From contig CAIUQR010000083.1 in NCBI GenBank assembly GCA_903901335.1, forward strand, positions 16,866 to 80,865: a DNA stretch of 64,000 bases. The letters run 5' to 3'. Source of the DNA: an uncultured delta proteobacterium (lineage in GTDB: Bacteria; Desulfobacterota; Desulfobulbia; Desulfobulbales; Desulfocapsaceae). A program made the position numbers and the translations under genes. Shown one piece after another: positions 29,051 through 37,247 of this stretch (the first letter of the stretch is position 1; each line of letters opens with the position of its first letter). A model generated the notes under the pieces. That model did not search any database, was not told the origin of the DNA, and saw only the letters and a list, made by a program, of their open reading frames with translations.

Positions 29051-29109
29051 CATTCCATTTTGAAACATCCCTGTAAAGAAGATACAGGATTTTGTTTCAA
29101 CATGGAACA
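29051..29109. promoter_or_regulatory. Two putative activator sites, class A: CATTCCA-TTT-TGAAACA (29051-29067) and TGTTTCA-ACA-TGGAACA (29093-29109)
   Basis: Near-palindromic 7-3-7 elements with centres 42 bp apart, 70-130 bp upstream of a sigma54 promoter. Confidence 0.5.
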
Positions 29110-29181
29110 AAAAACTATCCTGAAAAAGATACTTCCAGTCTATCTACTTAAAATAACACTATTTATTCAATAATTTGAAAG

Positions 29182-29197
29182 TGGCATCAACATTGCT
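29182..29197 (+). promoter_or_regulatory. Sigma54 -24/-12 promoter TGGCATCAACATTGCT
   Basis: TGGCA and TTGCT with exact GG-N10-GC spacing, 26 nt upstream of the uspA ATG. Confidence 0.8.
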
Positions 29198-29222
29198 TAT
29201 TTAAAACCAGCTGAGGAGTTTC

Positions 29223-29645
29223 ATGAAAAAAATACTTGTAGCAATTGATGGCAAACATGCAGCATGGGAGGCCCTCTCGCATGCCTGCTCTCTGGCCACA
29301 CGAATTGATGTCCAACTTAATGTCCTTCTGGTGAATCCACCGGGTGGTAGACGTCTGTCCAGCGCCGAAATGGAAGTGAAGGACCAAATCAGGAAAAAGA
29401 TTGAACTGCTCATCGAAGCCGCCAAGGCAGAAGGGATCAAGCTCAATTATTATGTTACGGAGGGTATTTATGATGACGAGGTGATCAGTTTTATCAACAA
29501 TAACAAAATAACACTTCTGGTATATGAAACACTTGAAGGGGATACACGACCGGCAAACAAGGAGTTGGCGTCATCTCTGCGCACGCTCCGGCACAGAATA
29601 TCCTGTACAATTGAGGTCGTGGCCCCTAAGAAAACACAGATCTGA
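29223..29645 (+). CDS. Universal stress protein family (single domain)
   Basis: MKKILVAIDGKHAAWEALSHACSLATRIDVQLNVLLV; TEGIYDDEVISFI. Confidence 0.82.
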   Translation: MKKILVAIDGKHAAWEALSHACSLATRIDVQLNVLLVNPPGGRRLSSAEMEVKDQIRKKIELLIEAAKAEGIKLNYYVTEGIYDDEVISFINNNKITLLVYETLEGDTRPANKELASSLRTLRHRISCTIEVVAPKKTQI

Positions 29646-29654
29646 ACTATCACT

Positions 29655-29716
29655 CCTCAAGGGGGTATAAGTTCCTTCACGAAGTAATTTTCTTAAAAAA
29701 ACAGGAAAATTACTTC
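29655..29716. repeat. Left copy of inverted element: CCTCAAGGGGGTATAAGTTCCTT followed by hairpin GAAGTAATTTTC / GAAAATTACTTC with A7 loop
   Basis: 23-bp block matches the reverse complement of 31502-31524 at 22/23; 12-bp perfect hairpin. Confidence 0.8.
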
Positions 29717-29740
29717 TAAGTCACTAATCGAGAGGATTGT

Positions 29741-30679
29741 ATGAGCCTTACAATGAATCTTTATCTCCCTATAGCCGGCAACAGTGTGAATTGTCTGGCA
29801 ATATTTGGGCTTGGAGGGATTGTCGGTCTTTTGTCCGGCATCTTTGGAGTGGGCGGAGGGTTTCTGATGACACCGCTGCTTATCATGATGGGCATTCCGC
29901 CGACGGTGGCCGCATCGTCGGATTCCAACCAGATAGTCGGCGCCTCCACCTCGGGGACCCTGGCGCACTTCCGTCTGGGCAATGTCGATATCAAAATGGG
30001 CTTTCTCCTGCTCATAGGCGGTATAGCGGGCGGCACGGTGGGCGTACAGATCATCAAGATCCTGCGTCAACTGGGCAATGCCGATTTTCTCATCAGTATT
30101 ACCTATGTTCTTATGCTGGGCTTCGTCGGCGGATACATGTTCCTGGAGAGTCTCCAGGCCATGCGCAAGTCTTCCCAGGGGAGGCACACCGCTCCTTCCT
30201 CTAAAAAGGAATCGGTTTACGCAAGAATGGTCCGCACGATGCCGTTCCAGACGGATTTCAAACGTTCCGGTATCCGGATTTCAGCATTGATGCCGCTGGT
30301 TCTCGGCACTCTGGTGGGAATTCTCGCAGCCATCATGGGCGTCGGCGGCGGCTTCATCATGGTCCCGGTCATGGTCTATATGCTGCGCATGCCGATGCAT
30401 GTGGTCGTGGGTACCAGTCTCTTCCAGATCCTTTTTACCTGCATCAACGTCACCGTCATGCAGGCCACCCAGAACCACACCGTCGATTTTGTCCTCGCCC
30501 TTCTGCTCCTGCTGGGCTCCGCCCTCGGCACCCAGGTTGGAGCCAAGCTCGGCAAAAAACTGGGCGGAGAACAGTTGAAAATCCTTCTTGCCTCACTGGT
30601 TCTGATCGTGATGTTCAAGATGCTCTTCGATCTCCTGGTCCAACCGGATATTTTGCTAGCCTATATGGGAGGACATTAA
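29741..30679 (+). CDS. TSUP (TauE/SafE) family membrane transporter
   Basis: GLLSGIFGVGGGFLMTPLLIMMGIPPTVAASSD...GTLVGILAAIMGVGGGFIMVPVMVY tandem repeat. Confidence 0.92.
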   Translation: MSLTMNLYLPIAGNSVNCLAIFGLGGIVGLLSGIFGVGGGFLMTPLLIMMGIPPTVAASSDSNQIVGASTSGTLAHFRLGNVDIKMGFLLLIGGIAGGTVGVQIIKILRQLGNADFLISITYVLMLGFVGGYMFLESLQAMRKSSQGRHTAPSSKKESVYARMVRTMPFQTDFKRSGIRISALMPLVLGTLVGILAAIMGVGGGFIMVPVMVYMLRMPMHVVVGTSLFQILFTCINVTVMQATQNHTVDFVLALLLLLGSALGTQVGAKLGKKLGGEQLKILLASLVLIVMFKMLFDLLVQPDILLAYMGGH

Positions 30680-30680
30680 A

Positions 30681-31451
30681 ATGAAAACCAGTAATCACAT
30701 ACAGTTCGCATGGCTCTCCGTCCTTCTTCTGATGGTTTTTCCCTGCCTTTCCCTTGCTGATGAGACAGGGGGCATATCCACAACACCCACCAGTATCGAG
30801 ATGGGCGCACAGTACGACGGCATCAACTTGAAGGTAAAGGGCACTGTGCCGGCCGGCAGCGATGTCATCCTGCATCTCACCGGAGCCGTCCGTGACCTGC
30901 ATCTTCGACAAAAGGGCAAGGTCGGTGGTCTCCTCTGGATGAATGTCGGCACGGTGACACTGACGAATGTCCCCAATGTCTCTCTCATTGATACCTCCCG
31001 GCCATTCAGCGAGCTTGGCGGTGTTGCCTCCCCCTTCAGACTCGAAAGCCTGCGCAATGTTATCAAGATTGAGCAGGACACCAAGGCTGAACAAATCGAT
31101 ATCCCGCATGAACTCTTTCTCCTGAAAAAACACGAAAGGCTGTATAATGAAGCAGAGAAAGGTGTGCATCTCGGTCCGGTCGAAGGATCCATATCATCGT
31201 TTTCAGCTGAACTTGCAATCCCGTCCGCCCTTGCTCCGGGGGAATACCAGGTTGAAGCCATTGCCATTAAAGATGGTGCCGTGGTGGGCAAATATGCCAC
31301 GACCGTAAGAGCTGAACTGATCGGCTTTCCCAAATGGTTAAGCAAACTTGCCTTTGAAAAAAGCCTTCTCTATGGCATATTGGCAACGGTCATCGCTGTT
31401 TTCGCCGGCCTGGCCATCGGTCTTGTATTCCAGAGCAAGGGAGCTCATTAG
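30681..31451 (+). CDS. TIGR02186-like membrane-anchored protein
   Basis: Signal peptide, periplasmic domain (VPAGSDVILHLTGAVRDLHLRQKGKVGGLLWMNVGTVTLTNVP), C-terminal TM; adjacent to TauE. Confidence 0.75.
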   Translation: MKTSNHIQFAWLSVLLLMVFPCLSLADETGGISTTPTSIEMGAQYDGINLKVKGTVPAGSDVILHLTGAVRDLHLRQKGKVGGLLWMNVGTVTLTNVPNVSLIDTSRPFSELGGVASPFRLESLRNVIKIEQDTKAEQIDIPHELFLLKKHERLYNEAEKGVHLGPVEGSISSFSAELAIPSALAPGEYQVEAIAIKDGAVVGKYATTVRAELIGFPKWLSKLAFEKSLLYGILATVIAVFAGLAIGLVFQSKGAH

Positions 31452-31526
31452 TACCTTACAGAATGTTTTCTTGTTTTTTTTATAAGAAAATATTCTGTCT
31501 CAAGGTACTTATACCCCCTTGAGGGG
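31450..31526. repeat. Right copy of inverted element: 23-nt-arm hairpin with T8 loop, then AAGGTACTTATACCCCCTTGAGGGG
   Basis: Arms 31450-31472 and 31484-31509 (one CTC bulge, one GU pair); 31502-31524 matches the left copy in inverted orientation. Confidence 0.8.
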
Positions 31527-31550
31527 TGTTAGCAGTCATAGGGTCTCTGT

Positions 31551-34118
31551 ATGTTACGCGTTTTGAAAAACCTGCTCGCCTTCCGGCGTCACCCGAAAAA
31601 GGTACTCCCGTTTTCTGTTCTCTTTAAGAAATTTCAGAGCATCCTAGAGAGAAACAACCAGATCCTGGAACTTATAGCCGATATGGGTGACAAGTTGGGA
31701 GGCGAGTACGTTTTTGACCGCCGCTATGTGGAGGTTGTGACGGAAAAGCTTGGAGACCTGGTCTTCAAGCTGATTTCCGATCTCAGTATCTTGAACCAGC
31801 GCAGGAACACCGAACTTTTTATTGCCTGCGAGCACATTCGTCAGGCAATCCAGGAGGAACTCTCCGGAAAACCAGTTCTCACAACGGGCAAATCCGTCCT
31901 GCCGTTAAGTGTTCTTGGCCATGAACTGACTGAACAGGCCGGCACCAAAATGGCGAACATCGGCGATATCCGCAATCGTCTGGGCCTGTCCACACCGGAC
32001 GGTTTTGTCATAACATCCCATGCCTTCTCTGAATTCATGCAACACAACGGTCTACTTGCCAAGGCGGAATCAGCCATGAAATACTGGCACGACAAGGACG
32101 ATGCTGCCTTAAAAGGCCTTGCCGACGAGATGCAGAAAAGTATTTTTGCGGCCTCGCTCCCGCGTAAGCTGGTCGCAGAGATACTGGCGGAGTTTGACCT
32201 GCTGGCTGAGCGATTGAAGCTGCGCAATATCACTGTAGCCATGCGCAGCAGCGCCTCTGGTGAGGATGGGGCCAGCAGTTTTGCCGGACAATACGAAACC
32301 GCGCTCAATGTCTCGCGCGACCAGCTTATTGATGGCTATCGCCGGGTAATAGCCAGTGCCTATACCTTCAAGGCCTGGCACTATCGCCTCTACAGAGGCT
32401 TTCATGAACATGAAACGACCATGGCGGTCGGTTGTCAAGTTATGGCCGAGGGTCTTGTCAGTGGAGTTCTGCACACCTACGCACCCCATCTCGCCGATCA
32501 GGTCATGGTCGCAAACGCGGTATGGGGGCTCTGTTCCCCTGTGGTACGAGGAGAGCGAGCGACGGATACCATCGTCTTTGATCGCACTCCTCCCTACACC
32601 CTGCGCTCACTTTTAGTCGCCGACAAGGCACAACGTCTCGTGCTTGCCCCTGGAGGAGGCACGGTCTGGGAAGATACACCGGAAGAACTGCATGAAGCCC
32701 CGAGCCTGAGCGAGGAGCAAATGAAAAACCTTGCCGAGGCAGCGATGACGCTCGAGCGCTATTACAAACGACCTCTGGAAATTGAATGGACTTACGATTT
32801 GGCGGGCAACCTGCAGATTTTGCAGTCGCGGCCGTTGCGTTACTGGGGTGCCTCACCCGCATCAGAGGAGCAGATAGGCAACGCTACCCGTAACGCAGAA
32901 ATCGTTTTTTCGGGAAAAGGGTTCGTCGCCCAATGCGGTGTCGCTATTGGAGAAATATTCCTGGTTGAAAATGACGCCGATCTCGAGGCCTTCCCCCATG
33001 GCGCCATCATGCTGGCCCGGCATACTTCTCCCCGCTATGCCAGCATTATGCACAAGGCCAGAGGGATCATCACCGATGTGGGCTCCGCTACCGGCCATAT
33101 GTCAACGCTGGCCCGTGAATTCCGGGTACCGACCATCGTCAACACCGAAGTGGCTACCAGCCTGTTACGTACCGGGGACGAAATCACCCTGGATGCAACC
33201 CAAAATTCCGTGTATCGAGGCCATATCACCGCTCTGGACCGTTTCGAGCTGATCGAAGAGGAGGTCTTTGAAGATTGGTACGAATACCGAATGCTTCGCC
33301 GGGTGCTCAAACATATCAGTCCGCTGAATCTCCTCAACCCGCAGGGTGATGATTTTGTCCCCGCAGCCTGTCATACCTTCCATGACATCACCCGGTTTAT
33401 TCATGAGATGGCGGTTGAAGAACTTATTCACCTGAGCGAAAAACGGGAGGCACAGTATCTTTCCGCCCCTAAACGCCTGGAGGCAGATATCCCCTTAGGT
33501 CTCATGGTCATAGATGCGGGTGGCGGCACGACGTGTCCGCCGGAGGCCCGCTCCATCACTCTGGAGCAGGTCGTTTCTCTGCCGCTGCATGAGTTACTGG
33601 GGGGCCTTATCGGTTTAGGGATGTGGTGTACCGACCCTGTTCCTGTCGATCTGGGCAGCTTTATGTCAAGTGTCACCCGCACCTTTTCCTCCTCAATGGC
33701 CAGCCCGAAAGAAATCGGCAGAAACCTGGTCGTGGTCCTTCCGGATTATATGAACATCAACATGCGCCTCGGCTATCATTTTACGATTATTGATGCCTAT
33801 ATCTCCCAAGAGATGAACGATAATTATATCTATTTTCGGTTTCTGGGAGGAGTAACAGAATTCATCCGCCGTTCCCGAAGAGCAAGTTTCATTGCCAAGG
33901 TACTTGAACACTTCGACTTTCGAGTGGAAATACATGGAGATCTTGTGGTAGGGAGATTAAAGAAACTTTCTTTGCTCCGCATGTCGGAACGGATGCGTAT
34001 GCTGGGAGGACTGGTCGGCTATACGAGGCAGCTCGACGCGCGAATGCACTCGGACGACGATATATCCAGCCATGCCGAGCTCTTTATCAACGCTATGAAA
34101 AGCGTAATCGGAGGATAA
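31551..34118 (+). CDS. PEP-synthase/PPDK-like protein, paralog 1: ATP-grasp, phosphohistidine swivel and uncharacterised C-terminal domain
   Basis: MRSSASGEDGASSFAGQYETALNV; IEWTYDLAGNLQILQSRPL; DVGSATGHMSTLAREFRVPTIV; C-terminal block YMNINMRLGYHFTIIDA...NYIYFRFLGG. Confidence 0.88.
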   Translation: MLRVLKNLLAFRRHPKKVLPFSVLFKKFQSILERNNQILELIADMGDKLGGEYVFDRRYVEVVTEKLGDLVFKLISDLSILNQRRNTELFIACEHIRQAIQEELSGKPVLTTGKSVLPLSVLGHELTEQAGTKMANIGDIRNRLGLSTPDGFVITSHAFSEFMQHNGLLAKAESAMKYWHDKDDAALKGLADEMQKSIFAASLPRKLVAEILAEFDLLAERLKLRNITVAMRSSASGEDGASSFAGQYETALNVSRDQLIDGYRRVIASAYTFKAWHYRLYRGFHEHETTMAVGCQVMAEGLVSGVLHTYAPHLADQVMVANAVWGLCSPVVRGERATDTIVFDRTPPYTLRSLLVADKAQRLVLAPGGGTVWEDTPEELHEAPSLSEEQMKNLAEAAMTLERYYKRPLEIEWTYDLAGNLQILQSRPLRYWGASPASEEQIGNATRNAEIVFSGKGFVAQCGVAIGEIFLVENDADLEAFPHGAIMLARHTSPRYASIMHKARGIITDVGSATGHMSTLAREFRVPTIVNTEVATSLLRTGDEITLDATQNSVYRGHITALDRFELIEEEVFEDWYEYRMLRRVLKHISPLNLLNPQGDDFVPAACHTFHDITRFIHEMAVEELIHLSEKREAQYLSAPKRLEADIPLGLMVIDAGGGTTCPPEARSITLEQVVSLPLHELLGGLIGLGMWCTDPVPVDLGSFMSSVTRTFSSSMASPKEIGRNLVVVLPDYMNINMRLGYHFTIIDAYISQEMNDNYIYFRFLGGVTEFIRRSRRASFIAKVLEHFDFRVEIHGDLVVGRLKKLSLLRMSERMRMLGGLVGYTRQLDARMHSDDDISSHAELFINAMKSVIGG

Positions 34119-34119
34119 G

Positions 34120-34548
34120 ATGATAGCAGAAAAAAATCCCGCGGGACCCCGGCTCCGCATCCTCATTCTTGATGACGAACCGATTGTCTGCAAACGGCTG
34201 AAACCCACATTTCAGAAGATGGGATATGAGGTCGAGACCTTTACGGACAGCGCTTCCGCACTGGCCAGGTTACGCGAGACTACCTTCAATATTGTCATCA
34301 CCGATCTCATGATGGAAGGCGCCGACGGCATGCAGGTTCTCCTGGGGGCCAAAGAATCATCACCGGACACCCAGGTTATCGTTATCACAGGATTTGCAAC
34401 CCTGGATACAGCCAAGGAATCCTACAGGAAAGGCGCCTTTGATTTTGTTGCCAAACCTTTTAAGCTTGGTGATATACTGGATTGTGTCAAGCGAATTGAA
34501 GAAAAACAGCGGGGAACCAGGCTCCCCGGTCCTGATGCACAACCGTGA
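34120..34548 (+). CDS. Stand-alone receiver-domain response regulator
   Basis: ILILDDEPIVCKRL...VITDLMMEGADGMQVL...VITGFATLDTAKESYRKGAFDFVAKPF. Confidence 0.93.
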   Translation: MIAEKNPAGPRLRILILDDEPIVCKRLKPTFQKMGYEVETFTDSASALARLRETTFNIVITDLMMEGADGMQVLLGAKESSPDTQVIVITGFATLDTAKESYRKGAFDFVAKPFKLGDILDCVKRIEEKQRGTRLPGPDAQP

Positions 34549-37247
34549 ATTCTACCGATAGCCTGCAGAGCGCGAGAATGTGGTGGCAACGACTCATCGG
34601 AAAAAACCGGCCGGCCCGCAGAGATGCCGCCGAAATCGATATCTGGCGCCTGCAATCTCTTTTCAATAATTTCAGAAGGATACTCTTTCTCAACAATGCC
34701 ATATTGGAAGATATGGCCCATATGGAACGTGCCCTTGGGGGAGAATATATTTTCGACAGGACCTTCCTTGAGACATCGGTCCGCACCATTGCCTCACGTG
34801 TCCACCATGTTACCTACAACATTAATGCCCTGACAGGGAACGCCTACATCCCTCTCTATGATAAGTATCAGGATATCCGGACAATCCTTGACGATATCCT
34901 CTCAGGCAATGTCCGTGCCCTTGCCTGCGCCCCGGTTCTGCCTCTCCATGCCGTCGGCTGGGAGATGGAACCGCTGGTCGGCATCGATCTGGTCTGCCTG
35001 GCGGAACTGCGGCATCATCCGGGAATCCGGATGGCGGAGGGTTTTATTATCACCGCTGAAGGCACCCGGGCCCTGAGCGGACGGGAGTTGCCGGATGCGG
35101 ATCGCACCCGCATCCCGATTGCAGAGGTGAGGGCGGCGATCGACGAGCAGTTCAATATCTTGCTGAGCAAACAATCGGTACGAGGTTTTTCCGTGGTGGT
35201 CACCCGGATCGAGGGCGAGGAAGAACTGGTCCGGGAACTCGGGAGGTTTTCTCTGGTGCCTGTTGCGGATGGTTCCGGAGTGGCTGTTCTTCAGGAAGGT
35301 TCGATTCTTGCTTCATCTGCAACCTTCACACCGGTGGCTCCGCCGGAAATCATCACACCCCCGCCTTCCCCAGACAGCCTCCCTGTCGACCATTACGTCC
35401 AGGGTCTGGAGCAGATAGTCCGCACGGTTTTTTCATGGTTAGCTCCAGCCGGGAAGGAACCGGTAGACCACATTGCTGTCTTTGTCCGTCGTTCACCACC
35501 GGCGATCATTTCCGGAACCGTACAGACCCGGACAAGGATCTCCTGTTCATTTGAGACCCTGGCCATTACCGCCAACCTGCAGGATACAAATGATGCCGGT
35601 GACACCTTCCTGCTCCGCCGGACATATCCTTTCGATCTGATCCAGTCAACCATCAGTCCGCGCCCTGCCGGCTACCGTTTCCCCGACGACAGCCTCGCTA
35701 CAAGCCAAGGGGCTGCGTACAGTTCGTTCGGGCGAGGATCGGCCCTGGTGGAAATCAAGATGATGAAAAGATTGGCGGAAACGGCAATGACACTTGAACG
35801 GATGCTGGGTTCGGCGGTTGCCGTGCGATGGGAGTGCCTGGGTGATGGCAGCTTCCGTATCACCGGCCTTACCCCGATGCCGGTCATGCTCGAAGAGATC
35901 CCCGGCCATGAACTGGTCCTCGAACGCGAGGCAGCAGAAATCCTCTGCCAAGGCGGCCAGATGGTACAATCGGGTGTTGCCGCGGGCAGTGTCGTCCATG
36001 TAACCGACGAGATGACTCCCTCGGACTTTCCCGCCGGGGCCGTGGCTGTCGCCCGGGCAGCCTCACCGCAATTAACCCCTGTGCTGCAGCGGGCGGCCGC
36101 CGTCATCACTGAAAACGGTACGACAACCGGTCACCTGGCCACAGTCGCCCGGGAATTGCGGCTGCCCGCCCTCTTCGGTGTCCCTGGCGCACTCGCCCTG
36201 CTTCCTCCGGGAACTGAGGTGACGGTGGATGCCGGCGAGACCACTGTCTACCGGGGGATTCTCGACCTGCTGCTGCGACACGGAGCAAGAGAAATGGACC
36301 TCTCTCCTTCCGACCCGGAATACAGGACCCTGCGCCGGCTGGTGCGTTTCATCATGCCGCTGAATCTGGTCAACCCCGAATCGCCCGACTTTTCAGCCCA
36401 GGGATGCCGGACCTTCCATGATATCATCCACTTCTGTCATGAAAAGGCGGTTGACGAACTGGCTCATTTTCAGGAGCATCGACCGGGACTGGGCGCGATC
36501 CGCACCCGGCGGATGAACCTTGGCGTACCGATGGATATACGGGTCCTCGATATCGGGGGGGGGATGACGACACCGGCCACCGACGAACCAACCGCCGACG
36601 AGGCCCGCTCCGAGCCTTTTTCGATCTTTCTGGAAGGGCTGCTCAACCCTCAGGCCTGGGCAACTGAGCTCCCCTCCCTCGGGCTCAGGGATATCCTCTC
36701 CAGCATGCCCCGCAGCATGGGCATGCTTTCCGAATCGGTCGACAGCCTCGGAGAAAACCTGGCCATTGTCAGTCATGATTATATGAATGTCAGCCTCCGT
36801 CTCGGGTATCATTTCAGTGTCATCGATGCCCATCTGGGGAGTGATGGTTCCCGCAACTACGTCTATTTCCGGTTTGCCGGAGGCCTGGCCGACCCTGAAC
36901 GGCGCGGTCGCAGAGCGACCTTCATCAGCACTGTCCTCAAAGCCATGGACTTCAAGGTATCGATGAAAGGCGATCTGGTTATCGGCAGGCTGAAATCGGC
37001 AGAGTCAGCTACATTGCGTTCGGCCCTGTCCATTTTAGGGGCATTGACCGCATTTTCACGCCAGCGTGATACCGGCCTGTACAGTGATGCCGATACGAAT
37101 GCCCTTTTTATACTTTTTGCCAGCACCTTTTTAAGCGCCTTCAACCGGACAATCCCGTCAGTGCATGATCAGCCGGAACCGGAGTCCGTCAAAACGGCAG
37201 ATCCAGGAAATTCAGGAAAAAACGATGATACTGAGCCGCTTAATTGA
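34545..37247 (+). CDS. PEP-synthase-like paralog 2 with degenerate ATP-grasp and retained swivel His
   Basis: Lacks RSSAxxED motif; keeps ENGTTTGHLATVARELRLPALFGV; shares N- and C-terminal blocks with paralogs 1 and 3; GTG start overlapping the RR stop. Confidence 0.82.
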   Translation: MNSTDSLQSARMWWQRLIGKNRPARRDAAEIDIWRLQSLFNNFRRILFLNNAILEDMAHMERALGGEYIFDRTFLETSVRTIASRVHHVTYNINALTGNAYIPLYDKYQDIRTILDDILSGNVRALACAPVLPLHAVGWEMEPLVGIDLVCLAELRHHPGIRMAEGFIITAEGTRALSGRELPDADRTRIPIAEVRAAIDEQFNILLSKQSVRGFSVVVTRIEGEEELVRELGRFSLVPVADGSGVAVLQEGSILASSATFTPVAPPEIITPPPSPDSLPVDHYVQGLEQIVRTVFSWLAPAGKEPVDHIAVFVRRSPPAIISGTVQTRTRISCSFETLAITANLQDTNDAGDTFLLRRTYPFDLIQSTISPRPAGYRFPDDSLATSQGAAYSSFGRGSALVEIKMMKRLAETAMTLERMLGSAVAVRWECLGDGSFRITGLTPMPVMLEEIPGHELVLEREAAEILCQGGQMVQSGVAAGSVVHVTDEMTPSDFPAGAVAVARAASPQLTPVLQRAAAVITENGTTTGHLATVARELRLPALFGVPGALALLPPGTEVTVDAGETTVYRGILDLLLRHGAREMDLSPSDPEYRTLRRLVRFIMPLNLVNPESPDFSAQGCRTFHDIIHFCHEKAVDELAHFQEHRPGLGAIRTRRMNLGVPMDIRVLDIGGGMTTPATDEPTADEARSEPFSIFLEGLLNPQAWATELPSLGLRDILSSMPRSMGMLSESVDSLGENLAIVSHDYMNVSLRLGYHFSVIDAHLGSDGSRNYVYFRFAGGLADPERRGRRATFISTVLKAMDFKVSMKGDLVIGRLKSAESATLRSALSILGALTAFSRQRDTGLYSDADTNALFILFASTFLSAFNRTIPSVHDQPEPESVKTADPGNSGKNDDTEPLN

